Source of the DNA: Rhodosorus marinus
Lineage: Eukaryota > Rhodophyta > Stylonematophyceae > Stylonematales > Stylonemataceae
Direction: 5' to 3'
DNA length: 64,000 bases
Assembly: GCA_029953675.1 (NCBI GenBank)
Contig: JAMWBK010000007.1
Coordinates: 372,001 to 436,000, forward strand
Shown: in pieces, positions 11,618 to 24,000 of the stretch
Layout of the letters: the number at the start of each line of letters is the position of its first letter
How positions within the stretch are numbered: the stretch's first letter is position 1
Program-made: the position numbers and the translations under genes
Notes under the pieces: model-generated
What the model saw: only the letters and a program-made list of their open reading frames with translations
Databases searched by the model: none
Told to the model about the DNA's origin: nothing

Positions 11618-12489
11618 TCCTCAACTCATTTGACGCCTTCACAACAAATCCATCAGCACACACGTTCTGGTGCCATGTCACCGTAGGAGCAGCGCAGAAT
11701 TACTTTTTTACAGAGGATCCTCAGACAAGATAAGGCGATACGTTATTCATGTAGGTGCCTGTCCCCCCAATAGCTTCATCCTCACCAACCTGCTTACGCA
11801 ACCCGATCCAGAAGCGAATCCAGGAAATTTGCCAACCCCATTTTCTAACGCCATAAGAAATTCAAAATACAAAAAAGCCACCTAAAGGACACGTGGTATA
11901 ACATCATTAGATTAATTCACTAGACCATTTATGTCATAAATAATGCATTCTTTTCTACATAAAGATCAATCAGGCCCTGATACTTCTATAATTCAAACAA
12001 GAGCAACAAATATTTCCCTAAATAAGAAAACTATTTTACCAAAAGAATCATTTCGCAATAAAAATGATTCATGTATCTAGAAGAAACAAATGTATCAATC
12101 ATTATAGAAAATGGATCATCGCTGCTGAGGCAGATGAAAGCCTTCAGTCATTATAGTAGTCATTTTAGTTTTCGTCGGCGCCGACGGCCGGGTATGAATT
12201 TTTGGACAATTTAGAGACCCCGGAGAAGCTCGCTTGGGAGGTGACGATTTATTAGATCATGAGATCCGATTATATTGTATTTAATTATTAATAAAACAGA
12301 ATTGACTTTCAATGGCTATGTTTAAGTGTCATATGCTTGGGGAGGGTGTTGCTTCATTGAGGAAGTCGTTTTTAGGAAGAGTTAGGCAATTGGGGGAGGT
12401 GGCGAGAGAGACGGGATTGGATTGTCAGTGTTAAGAGTTGTTTGTGAGTATTTTAAGCGATTTTTTTTTTTGGTATAAGTTTAGGAACA
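11618..12489. promoter_or_regulatory. Divergent promoter region, AT-rich
   Basis: Lies between HAUS6 (-) and RPLP1 (+). It is AT-rich from about 11880 to 12310. From 12330 to 12480 the plus strand is G/T-rich, the usual leader signature before a gene here. No open frame of note. Confidence 0.45.
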
Positions 12490-13163
12490 ATGCCTGCCGC
12501 TTCGGAAGCCGCTTGTGTGTATGCTGCACTGATCCTGCACGACGATGGAGTCGAGATCTCGGTAAGTTCTGGCGCCCCCCTCGCTCTCGCTGACTGAGTT
12601 TGGTCTGGATAGAGAGAATTGCTTTGTGGGTTTGAGTGATTGTTGGGAGCGTTTTAGAGGAATTTTTCTTAGTTCTACTGCGTACTGCGTAGCGGTCTAG
12701 CAGTATGGGTTGAAGAGCTCGGCCTTGAACGAAGTTGCCGTTCCACCTTTTTGTTGGTTGTCCTCAAGCGCTTTTTGTGTGGGGATGTTGGTCTGTGGAG
12801 GTGGTGTGTTGGCTTGTTCGATTTCATGTAGCTTACCATTTCTTATTGTGTGCCTGCCCCTTTTTTTGTTGCTTTTAGAGCGACAACATCAACTCGCTTG
12901 TGAAGGCTGCGGGAGTTGAGGTTGAACCTTACTGGCCGTCGCTCTTCAGCAAGTTGCTGGAGAAGGTCACTGTCGGAGATCTGATCAGCGGAATGACCGC
13001 TGCTCCAGTCGTTGCTGCTGCTCCAGTAGCTGGCGCCCCAGCCGCAGCTGCCGCCGCCGGTGGAGGTGACGCACCTGCCGCTGCGGACGAAGCCGCGAAG
13101 GAGGAGGAGGAAGAAGATGAGGACATGGGAATGGACATGTTCGGTGGAGAAGATGACTATTAG
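12490..13163 (+). CDS. RPLP1: 60S acidic ribosomal protein P1
   Basis: Exons 12490-12561 and 12879-13163 (GTAAGT donor, TTTTAG acceptor), 118 residues. Part of the ribosomal stalk that recruits elongation factors. Seen: CVYAALILHDDG at the start, the helical dimerisation domain with SLVKAAGVEVEPYWPSLF, an Ala-rich hinge, and the acidic tail with a run of Glu/Asp. The tail ends MDMFGGEDDY, a departure from the common GFGLFD ending. Presence of Trp in EPYWP separates P1 from P2. The early intron after codon 24 is supported by both splice sites. Confidence 0.95.
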
Positions 13164-13532
13164 ATTCCTTACATATAAACTCTGACAATATAGCTTCGTT
13201 TTCTTATACGTCTAAGCGTTTCCAACTCTCACGCGATGCGCGTGAGAAGATGTCCTTGTCGAACATGTAGACCTGTTAGTCGTCTCCAGTCCATCAGTTA
13301 TCAACAAACAGCTAGGTAGTGCACGGCAGTTACATTTGACTCCCGTTCAGATAGCGCTACTGAACAAGAAGCCAAGGAAATGAGTACATCGGCAGTCCCC
13401 CGGAGAAGGTCCAAAAAGTCAAGAGGTGAAAGTGTTCTCTAGGCGGACGAGGTCCGAAGGGTTGATCGCTTGGAGAGTACTGTGACTACATTTTGCGAGA
13501 GGAAATTGCGAGGCAATAGAAGATCTGGAGTC

Positions 13533-14404
13533 ATGATGAAGATGAATACGGTCCTTTCACACGGTAAGAAGTTGTCGAGCGTGATGCTGCGGAGGTTTTC
13601 CTCTGCGGCGTCACATTCGGTTGAGCTGTATCAGTACGAGGTCTGCCCGTTTTGTGCGAAGGCCAAGGCGACTATGGATTACTACAAAGTTCCGTACTCC
13701 ACTGTGGAGGTGAATCCGCTGTCGAAGAAGGAGCTCGCCTTCTCAGAGTACAAGAAAGTACCCCTTGCGGTGATAGATGGGAAGCATGTCATAGAGTCCG
13801 ATGCGATCATGGACCTCGTTCGGGGGTGGAAAACTAGTGATACACCGAGTGCTGATGAGTTAAAATGGAGAGATTGGGCTAATCAGAAGCTTGTAGTTTG
13901 TCTTCCACCAAACCTGTACAGGAGTCTCCCTGAATCATGGGATTCGTTTAAGTACATTTCCCGGAACAATAAGTTCGGATTGGCACAGGCTCTGTATGTC
14001 AGATCTGTTGGTTCCGTGTTCATGAGGATGATGAAAGGGCGTATGATGAAAAAACACGGAATTGCAGAAGAGAGACAACATCTTATGAGTCTGCTGAACA
14101 TATGGGCAGCTGACGCTTTAATGGGCAGGAAGTTTCAGGCCGGTGAGGACAAACCAGGCGTTGCCGACCTGGCAGTTTTTGGAATGTAAGTTTTTGACCC
14201 TCAAATTTGACAAGTAATTGTGTTTTTGGGGGAGTCTGGAACGCTGAACGAGCACTCGGCCCTCGCGCTCTTGCTCTTCGCAGGATGCGAAGCATGGAGG
14301 GGGTCCCAACGTTTGACTACTGCATGAAGCAAGACGTTGTGAGAAACTGGTACAAAAACGTGGAGGAAGCAGTTGGAGAGTCATCACGAACGGCCATAAA
14401 TTGA
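13533..14404 (+). CDS. Prostaglandin E synthase 2-like thioredoxin/GST-fold protein
   Basis: Exons 13533-14185 and 14284-14404, 257 residues. An Arg/Ser-rich leader (LRRFSSAASHS) suggests mitochondrial import. The glutaredoxin-like domain carries CPFCAK (Cys38 and Cys41), then VPLAVIDG and the glutathione-binding ESDAIMDLV. The C-terminal GST-like domain includes LPPNLYRSLPES, and the second exon supplies the family ending with MRSMEGVPTFD. The order matches mPGES-2 (PTGES2), whose physiological role outside animals is unsettled. Shorter than the human protein mainly because the N-terminal anchor region is brief. The earlier in-frame codon at 13470 is TTG, so the ATG at 13533 is used. Confidence 0.85.
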
Positions 14405-15868
14405 ATCCGAATCCCAAAGCGTGACCCTCGATCTGCCACAGACACGAATCCCACCTTAAATCCGCGGTTCGCCGTTTTGCGACGGTTGTTGAAAACCCAT
14501 GAGTTTCCAGAGACCCAGACCGCTTTCTGATAGATTCCATCTGTTCACAAAACTTGGTTACGCACTGCTCTGAAGCTTTCCAGCGTGAGCTCCACCCAGC
14601 AATGCTCTTCCAAGGACACGCCAGTCAACGTCATCGCAGAAACCTTCTCCACCCGGAGTCCATTTTGTCCCAATCCTGTCGTTTCGGGACAAAAAATCGT
14701 CCCATATGTGAGGAACTCCCCGGGCAGACTGTATTTTCACTCCCTATTTTTAGATTGACGTTTAGCCTCCAGCACTTACTTTTAGGTTAGAGCACGTCAT
14801 AGTTTACAGTAACCACAAGACTATATAAGACCCCGCTTTGCTAGATCTTGAGACCTAGAATTGAGTAAAATGACAAGTTGGTTTGAAGAGTTCTAACACC
14901 ATATTCCAAGGGAAGACACGTTGTCAAATTTTGTGGGAAAAAAATTATCCATTGTACACAAAACCCCTTCAAAATGAAATAAATCAATATTAGTACAGGT
15001 ACTAAGCGCTCTTAAAGGGAGTGCTTACCAAGGGGGTACCGTTTTTTGTTTTTTTTTCGCTTGCAAGGTTGGTAAATATTTAGAAGGGGGTTAAGTTCTT
15101 GTGTTGGCGGATATAGAAAGTATTTTTTAAACATTTGAGAAACAGATTTCAATTTCGACGTTTGTTCAACGGAGGGTAGAAATTGTAACGGGGTTTCGTA
15201 GGCCAGCCAGAGCACCCCTTAGGAGACCGATCTTTTAAGTGAGGATGTTAAGCTTACGGCCTCAGCAACAGATTTCTAAATCACAATGAAGGCACGAGCA
15301 CATGCTCAAACCCTACCAACATGCAATCCGCTCACCTGCGCCACCGGATGACCCCCAGACCCTGCCAGATGGAACCACCGTGTTCACGCCTCGAGGGAAC
15401 ACCCGTCCGCAGGAGGCTAGGTCGACTCCAAGATCATTATTCCATTCGTAAGAGAAGAAAACAGTTTATTGTACATTGAACAGTTACTTTCAGCCTACAA
15501 CGAAAAAAATCAGCTGTCCAAGTCGTACTTTGGGATCCAAACAGGTTTTCCCAGCCTCCTCCTCTTCAAAACGAAAAACCAGAGAGCAGGAGATGTGATC
15601 ATAAGCAATACAGCCAATGCTCAGAGTTGTCAGTGAAGACGACAGGACACCACACAAAATATAGCTTGAGAGTTGAAAATGTGGGTTTTTGATAACGCTT
15701 TCGATGTTTTGGTTGGTATTAATTTGGGGTTTGGGAATTTATGAGTAGAGGAGGCTGGTGTAGTTGAATCTTTGCAGAGAGAGAGAGGGGGGCGCTGGAG
15801 GTGGGTGGAGGGGGAGGGGGAACATGTCTATTTAAGAAAGCCATATCTTGAAGGATTTGGAAGCTACT
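14405..15868. other. Intergenic; possible 3' end of a small minus-strand membrane protein
   Basis: No clear gene. AT-rich from about 14800 to 15160. On the minus strand, 15612-15513 encodes a hydrophobic stretch followed by a basic tail (LKRRRLGKP...WIPKYDLDS, stop), with CAATAAAC some 45 bases on. No convincing upstream exon was found. From 15720 to 15868 the plus strand is rich in G and GA, fitting the leader of the next gene. Confidence 0.4.
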
Positions 15869-17096
15869 ATGGCTCGGGGAGGAGTATTGATCTGTTCGCT
15901 TGTGGCGTTGGCGTTTTGGTTTGTTCTCGTCGGGTCTGTTCCTGTTGGAGTTGCGGATGAACTGGTGGTTAGACAAGGCGCTGATGATCCGGAAGTTGGG
16001 ACTGTGGAGGATACTCATGTGGCTGGAGATGATTCCCCCATGGTAGTTGACTCTGCGCAGCCGAAGAAGAAGGATGATTCTAAACACGCGGCTTCTAAGA
16101 ATGATGAATCGAACTTAATCGCAACTGCAGAGGACGATCCTGCTGATGTTGGCCCTGCTGATGATGGCAAAGCTGATAAGGGAGTGGAGGATGACTTTGA
16201 AGCTGATGATTTGGCGGACTCTTCCGAGGTCTCGGAGGACGATGCTGTAGATTCTGAACCGCGACAAGACGATGATGAGGCCAGTGCTGGATTAGAGGAT
16301 GATGCTTCTACCCTTACGACTGATGAAGAACTACCGGCTTCTGATGCCGAGGAGGAAGAGCCGACAAAGGAACTCGGCGAGGAGGAACCCGATGAGGCAG
16401 ACGAATATGAACCACTGGATGCGGAAGCCTATGAACACGAGGAAGACGACAAGGATGAGGCTATGGACATGAAGGACGACGACGAGGAGGATGACGAAGA
16501 GGAAGATGAATATGAAGAAGATCGACAAGAAGAGTACGAGGATGACGAGCTCCTGCCAGACCCAGAAGAGCACTACTCACCACCGGACCCAGGCGAAGCT
16601 AAGGAGGAGGAGCTACCGGATGAGGACGGTATTGATCCTGAGGTGGATCAGTACTATGGCGAGATGGAAGAGGACGATACAGATCAGGTCTGCTGGGCAA
16701 AATTCGAATGGAGCTTGATCTTTTCTTCTTTGGTGCGGGTTCCAGCGACTCAAAAAGAATGATTCTTGCCGACCTTTTTGTATCAATAGGTGCCACTGGG
16801 AGCAGAGAGTATCGAAGACGTCCAGGCGCAAGTCGACTCGTTGTATCCCGAAGGTATGGTCAAGGAGCCCCTACTTACTTTCGCGCGTAAAGACTCCAAC
16901 CTCATATTTCTGCCCGCGTGCGTTTGTGTGGCTCATTTGATTATCCATCTCGTTTCCTACAGACTACTTTAAGCTTGGTCCCGCGCTCGTCGGTGCCGCA
17001 GTGGTGCTCCTAGTTTTACCAGGAGCTGTGTACTACGGCGTGAAGAGGACGAGCCCTACCAGCCATCAGTATCAACCGGCCATGCGGATCGGATAG
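15869..17096 (+). CDS. Secretory type I membrane protein with very acidic lumenal domain
   Basis: Exons 15869-16687, 16790-16853 and 16963-17096, 338 residues. No family recognised. Seen: a signal peptide (hydrophobic core about residues 7-28, ending VADE); about 250 residues dominated by Asp and Glu, densest near residues 160-230; a membrane helix (VGAAVVLLVLPGAVYYGV) near residues 299-316; and a short basic tail ending QPAMRIG. The first donor is GTCTGC, weaker than usual here, but acceptor and frame fit. The acidic lumen could bind calcium or basic proteins; this is inference. Low complexity makes homology calls unreliable. Confidence 0.75.
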
Positions 17097-17414
17097 AGAA
17101 ATACGTGGCGTTGGATTTCCATCATACTCCTATTTTTTCTCCTTGTTCAAAGTAAAACGTGTTTTTTTTGTATGCGTCTCTTCAGCTCCTCCTTTCTAGC
17201 TGGGTTTTGGCTTACAGGCACGGCAGTGATAGTAAGGAGGGTCTCCTGAAAAGCAGGTCGGAGCTCCCGTCAGGTCTGGAGGGTTGAGGGAGCATCGCGG
17301 TCCATGAAGGACGCGGCTGGTCAATGCTGATTTTGGAAAAGCGTTTACTGTATCCGTTTCCTTATTGAATCAAAGTTAGAGCGAACCACGGTCTTTCGTG
17401 ATTGCTTTTTGGTA
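17097..17414. other. Convergent 3' region
   Basis: Space between the ends of the acidic membrane protein (+) and the cryptochrome-like gene (-). Nothing recognisable. Confidence 0.5.
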
Positions 17415-20400
17415 TTAAGCGTATGTTAGCGGGAGCCCGTTGATCTCATCTTCGGCTTCCGTGGTCAGTGGTTTTATCGTCGAGCCTGGGCCTCAGGCCG
17501 TAGACGTAGGGCCCACGGACGCCTCCGTGGCCGCGTCTATCCCACTCACCAGTTACAAGCAGATTCAACACCTGAAAAAATTTCTTAATGTGGTTCACCG
17601 TCACCCTGACCGACGGCGGCACCAAGGTCGAATTGCGGATATGGTCCTTAATTATGCACAACCGCACCGAGTCGCGACTCGTTCTTCTGTCCGTGTTGTC
17701 AGTTATCTCATAAAGCTGGTGGACATTTCGAGCGATTAGGCGAAAGAGTTTTCGCTTCGCTTGGTTGCTAGTGATTGATGGGAGGTTGTCCTCCTCTGAC
17801 ATCTGAACGACGAGAATGACGGCAGTGATTCTTCCCCCAGTCAGCGTGGTGAGGTGAATTACGAGCAGCTCACATGGGAAGCGAATTCAACCTCAAGCGC
17901 TTTGTACGGGAGTCATTTATTTGCTATGAGTGCGTGGCTTACCAATTCTTGCAACCTCTTCTCTCGTTCATGAAGAGTCTGCGGGAACCATCGCTCACTC
18001 GAGGGCATGAAAAATTCACCCTTCGAAGGCCCAGGATCACGACTTCCAGTATCTGAGGAGTCTGTAGTGTCATCATGGGAAGCTTTGCGACTGACAGTTC
18101 GGACTTCCCCAGGTCGGGGATCAGCTGCCGTTCCGGTCCTGCTTCGCTTGCCCTGTAGATGCGCAGTTGGAAAAGGAAAAGTCGTCCCACAATTTGAATC
18201 AGCAACGAAACAATCAAAAGGAGGCGCAAGAGCAGTATAATCAAGAACCGAAAACATTTGCTCACCGATTTCGGCTTCCGGGGCTTCACAGCCTCCGCCT
18301 TCGCTTTCAATGCGCGTCCACGCTGTTCCGAACTGGTTAGGGTTCGCTTACTTCCTTCGCTTGCAGTATCGAAAGCTTCGCGTCTCTTCGCAGCAGCGAT
18401 TTTGATCTCGCTGACGACAATCAGAAGAGTGCCCCTCCTTAAGCCGGCTATAATCTCCTCGGGTTTCCCAATTATCAAGCGGTGGATCCTTCCAAGTACA
18501 ACCACCATACGGAAAAGGTAAGAGGTGCCGAAGAACCGCGCCCTGGCTCCCCTGACCTTTATCACCCGTCTCGGGTACACCCGAGAACCTGGCAAGCTTC
18601 TATGCTTATTTCCCACGAGCTCGTAGTTCTCCAGCAGCCGACGTTGCCGCTCACATTCGTACAACCCTAAAATTGATACCCGTGACCTCGACAGAATCTA
18701 ATAGTGGATATCGAACAAACGTGCCACACCGCCTAGCCGGGTTAGGAAGTCGCCCCCTTTTTCTCTAGCACTAGCTGCTCACATACCTTTCTCGGAGCTT
18801 TCCATGGACAGAGGACGTACGTATCCGGCAAGTACGACATCTCGGGCAGATATCTCTTCACGTAGTCAGTGAAACCCTAACAAGAGAGCGCATCCGTAGT
18901 GCTAAGTAGTTCGGAACTTTCCTGGGCTAGATTGTTTTTGATTCACGGTGAATTGGACACCACAATACTAGCTTACCCGATGTCTAAGCCATCGACCCAC
19001 ATTTGGCCCCTGAGTGATCTTTTCCGCGGGGATCAGCATCCGCTCAAAGAGCTGGCATCGAAACTGGACTGTCGCCCGCTTCTTGTCCACGTACAGACTA
19101 TTGAGAAGCGTAGCGATTTCCTGCCACGGCACTCGCAACAGCACGATGGAGAAAACCACTAGAACAAATTCGTTCCTCATGGGCAACCATCCATCCTGAT
19201 TCAGCTGGTTCATTGAGGCGTCAATGACCGGAAAACCCGTCATTCCTTTCTTCAAGGCCTCGAAAGCGTTGTAGTCGGCCATTGTATTCAGTATCCGTCT
19301 TCGAAACAGTTCTTCCGCGTCGAGTGGAGCTCTTCTTCTTGCAGCAGACTTCTTATAGTCGTCCCATTCCCGCAAGCAAATACTCCGCAAAACTGAATCG
19401 CTGCATGCACCAGTCTGCTGCATGAAATGATACACAACTCGCGGAGATATCTCCCCAAAGCTCAGCTTCGGACCCAACATCCCGAGGTCGAAGAAAGGCG
19501 AGTTGTTTCGGTTGACTTCGAAAACGCTTGTCAGAACATCTTGCACCACATCGCATCCCACGTAGTTTCCCCATGCTGCGGCAATCCAAGCGGCACCAGG
19601 TTCATCTTCTCTGACGAGCTCAAACTCGTCAAGAGGAGTGGAATACAGTGTGTGTGAAGCAAAGCATCGGACAGGATCAGAGAGAGGTTTGTGCGGCATG
19701 GGAGGCGGAGTCAAGCTCAGCTGTCTCCTCCATCTGCTCATGAAGGTTTCAAAATCGGTGCAATCCAGTAGAACATCAGAATCTACTAGCAGATCAGAAC
19801 GATAATCATAGCACGCGACTCCAGACTCACGCAGTATGGACGAGAGTTCCACCTCCTTTTCCCTGTCTCTGGCCGACGTGCTCCGATTGAAATATACTGC
19901 ATCCGCGTCAACCTCCCTCACTAGTGCACTAACTTCATCAACTAGGCGGCCTCGACACGGTCGAAGAACCAAATCAGCACCAAGAGCTGCCAGTTCTTCA
20001 GACAGAGATTGAATGGAGTGGTTCATCCACCTGACGAGGATAGGAGGGAAAAGGCGCAGGTAAGCAAGCAAGCAAATTGATCCGTTTTGGACTAAATGTG
20101 CTTCTGACGATCAACCGGGAGGCATTACCAATTGCAGAAGGTGGACTGCCTTGTCCCAGTGCCAAACGGTTTCACTTTCTCCCCAGAAGGTCCCGCAATA
20201 GGCGGCGCTCGCTCTATCGATGCCCGCTGCTGGATGTTCCAGACGTCTACGAGCTTGTCACCGTTCAGGTCCCGGCCGGCTCCTGGAGCCGTGTGACGCG
20301 CTTCGCCTGGTAACAAACGGTCGACTTCCATTTTCTGAACTGACTGAAAGCTGTCTGTAATAGGCGAACCAATGGTCTCAGTATGCTCTGTTTTGGTTGT

Positions 20401-21099
20401 CGGTCTGACGAAACGATTGATTCTCCTCTGCATATCCCTGGGAACTATTCTAGGAGCTCTTCCATCCACAATTTCTATGTCCAAAGGTAAGGAATCACTC
20501 ATTCGAAAGTCCGGGGCGTCTCTGTAGCTATCGTCATCTTGAGGTTCATCCGGCTCCATGATGAGCACCAGCAGCAGGGGGGTCATTCGCCTCACAGCCG
20601 CGTGCAGCGCAAGATTATCATCCACCCGCAGATCCGATTTGCGAAAGAGGACAATGCTTGGTCTGCGATACCACGGAGCTCCAGGTGAGGACAGATCCAA
20701 ATAGAGAGCGCCAGGCCAATCGAAATCGGGCTTTAACAAAGCGTCGTGCTCCTCCTGAGTGACATGGTTGCTAGAAGATGCCTGGGGATCACCCTGGATC
20801 CCATAGATTACTTCCCGCAAGGAGCTCGGGACTCTTCTCCTTTTCTTCCTATTTGATCTGCGAGAACCTTTGCTTCCCGTACCGGGTTCAGACATGCCAC
20901 CCAATGGGGAAGCATGACTACCGCCCGAGCTAGTGCCATCGGTTCGGCGTCCAGTAACGGGGACATCAGAAGACTGTGTCCGTCCTGGGCCTAAAGGCTC
21001 CGGTGGGAAGAAGAGCAGCTCTTCTTCGTTGACAAGATTACTTCCAATGTTATGCGAATCCTGTTGAGAGCCGTAGCCCCCTCTAGAGTGTGGTTGCAT
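17415..21099 (-). CDS. Divergent cryptochrome/photolyase-family protein with long N- and C-terminal extensions
   Basis: Exons 21099-20129, 20030-18977, 18876-18787, 18697-18266, 18152-17943, 17802-17550 and 17449-17415; intron phases 2,0,0,0,0,1; about 1014 residues. Residues 1-145 are low complexity with a nuclear-localisation-like RKKRRR. The photolyase domain opens with RKSDLRVDDNLALHAA, then an insertion of about 100 residues, then WMNHSIQSLSEELAALGADL. The flavin region (TGFPVIDASMNQLNQDGW) is recognisable, but the usual HNRxRM and NNGxWQW-type positions are altered (PMRNEF, VQFRCQ). The domain closes with YLPEMSYLPDTYVLCPWKAP. A basic C-terminal extension of about 310 residues follows. 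The first four exons are secure; the last three rest on good donors and frame, since the 18697-18266 exon has no suitable start of its own. Confidence 0.75.
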
Positions 21100-24000
21100 G
21101 GACGCCAAAGAAACCAGGCTATCTCAACCTTCCTGCGTCCCAGAAACCATTCATTGTCCCAAACTGCGGAATCGGACAAAGGACAACACTGATCATGTCA
21201 TCTGCAGTACGCTTTAGTAAACAGTCCACAGCACCACTCCTCTGACAAGATCAAAAGCTCTGGATACCAGACACCCCTCAACCCGGTCGAATATCATGGC
21301 CGAGCCGAATCGTCTTTAGTACACCCCACCCCCAGGCTCCAAAAAACCCCTGATCCACCGCTGCACTCACCACAAGTGCACAACGCCAGATCTCTAAGCT
21401 GCCACAAACCCAGTGGAGGCCTCCTCACGATGTTCCGCCAGACGACTCCTCCACGGCAAAATGCGCACCCCCCCCCCAAAAAAAACTGAACCTCCCGAAA
21501 TTCTTTCTTTCGTTTTCTTTTTCGCTTGGTATCTTTGCTTGCTCGTTATACTACTTTCGATCCTTCGTTCTGCTCACTTACAAAATCGCGCCTTCACCAA
21601 TCTCGCCTGTGACCACATCAAACCCTATGCTCCTTCCTCCTTTATATGTGTTCCATCTCATCTCTCTCTGCCGTCTACGTTTCAGTTTCCTCCCTTCCCG
21701 TCTCCCTCTTGCCCACCCCCGACGATCCCCCCCTTCCGGTGAATTCTAAATTTTCCATTTCATTCTTAACACAAGAAAAACAGATCAAAAAGGAAAACCC
21801 TAATCGTCTTCACCTGCCCCCCCTCCCCTCTACTAAAAACTATTTCTTTACAAACATCTTTAAAAAACAATAATATTTTCGTGACGCTCCCTTAAAACTT
21901 GAAAGTTTTACATCATCATTAAGTCTCTCATATATCCTGGATCTTGAAAAATATATACACTAGACAATATCGCGCTTGGTCAGCTGACGGGAAACGCGAC
22001 CCACAAGTTGACACCGGATGGTCGAGGTTAGAACAATGAAAAAGGTGGAGGGGTAAAGATATTTTCAGTGTTACTACTGGGTAATTATTATTTTTGAGAT
22101 ATTTCGTATTAGTTTGTTTAAAACTAGTTTTTTGATTCAGATCATATTGGAGAGGGGGGGTTTTAGGAATGGTGGCGGATTCGAATTGGATGTTTATAAA
22201 GGGGGTTCAATTCATGTGCAAGTTAACTGCGCTTAGGGTTGTTGGGTTGAGTGGACCCATTCTCTCCTCCGGCTCCTTTGGGGAGAGATGCCCCCGGTCG
22301 CTGAGGTTAGAAGGAGGTCTGGCGACTGTCCCTTTTTTCTTCTTTTTTTTTCTGATGGATGGCCTCTGAAGATTAACACAGAAACAGGTTTTTAGGAAAG
22401 CGAACAGCGGCGGGCGGGTGTCCCTTGGGCGGAGTCACAGGACTTGCTTATCAGCTAAACCATAGCAGCTAGTAGGCACCGGCACCCTCACAGTTGCCGC
22501 AGGGTGCTGTACTGGTTGGCCGCTTTTGGTAGTTGATGGTCGCATCAAGATGAGACCAGACGATGAATAACGATCCATCCTCATCATGACCGGTTGGTTT
22601 ATACAACCTCACAATCCTAAGTCGGGGTAGAGGGGGATCAAGGCGGCGTTCTCCGGTCCACTGGAAAACTGACAACCGCAGGTGGGTGTCCTACGAGAGG
22701 GAAGGGGGAGTCACAAGTGTGTGAATATTTACCACTGATCATTAAACCCTAGCTACAAAAATTGTCTGGCGTTCTACTGGGGTTGGCAGGTTGCTGCACT
22801 GCGGAATCCACTGTTGTCGCACAAGTTGTGTGTCAATTTTTTGGTCTGTTCGAGTAATGCGGCAGTTTTTCTGGAAGCTCGCGCTTTCGTTCTTGTGTTC
22901 TACTGATGGGCTGCGCGCCTCCCTAGGCTTTGTTTTGGTGTGATTGTACATATCTCCGGTAGTTCATGGTCGATGCACTGGGGTTTCAAACGTCACCAAT
23001 CTTAAGCCGGCCTGGCCCAAAGAAGCTTAGCACCGGATCGTGTAGGATCATGGCAGCGTTCTAGTGGCCATATGTTTGGTATTCGATCTTCAAGATGAAC
23101 TGTTGTTCACCAGCACCGCTTCATGACTGTTCACAAATACTTACCCGCTCTTTCGAGGATTACCTTAGTACAAAATCGTACGATGTAGTACGGTGTCGGG
23201 TTAGGGCGCAACCGTTTCCAGTGCAGCTCACTAATGCAGCGCAACATTAATTTGACCACTATCTAGGGAAACGGTTGGCATTTAACACTGCACTCCGGGG
23301 TCTCTAGCTACGACAAAAAGAAAATACGGATTCAGAGGCTGGTCCGACTGATCCACACTCAGAGCTGCTAATTGCAAGGTTCGCTTTCCCTTCCCAAAGG
23401 GCGTCCTGTTTATTTACGCGCACGCTGAGCTCCTCGGTCTTTTTGATGAGCGTGTGACTGTATCCTTCGCGAAGAAATTCCTGAATTATCTGCTCTGTCC
23501 GTCCAAGCGTTTCAATGGCAAGCGGTATGAATTTGTCATCTGGGTGTTTAGTCACCATTACCTCCTTAAAGTGGGCTTTTATCATGAATATGCGAAATAA
23601 ATTTTCAATAATTGGCATGTCCCAATGCCGACTGCCCCAAACGTGCCCCAAACGTGCCCCGAAAGCAAGTGAGATCTGTTGATTTCTAATTTGTATCAAT
23701 GGTGGGCTTTCAACCTTCGCGGGGCATGCCCCGACGCCTCAACCCTACTTGTTCCCACTTTTGCTGTGGAGGTGTCAACCCTTGCCTAGATCGCATCAGA
23801 CCCGGATGTCCATCGTCCTTCATTCTTGGTCTTCGTTCGTATTGGCTAGCATTTACAAATCTAGTTTACGACAAAGCCGATGTAGAGCTCAGACCGAAGC
23901 CGAAAGAGTCGGCCTGCGCAAGTACTATTAGGGCTAGAGTCACGCGCGAGAAGGCGCTCCATTGTGAGATTGGGGCGAGCAGTGTTTTTTTTTCGCGCGT

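Noticed and set aside
17446-17802. Separate 118-codon minus-strand gene
   Set aside because: It begins exactly after a CAG acceptor, lies in phase with the preceding cryptochrome exon, and contains a strong GTGAGT donor, so it is treated as a late exon.
17939-18664. Separate gene downstream of the cryptochrome
   Set aside because: The frame has no ATG at its start and is joined in frame to the photolyase domain by a GTATGT donor and TTAG acceptor.
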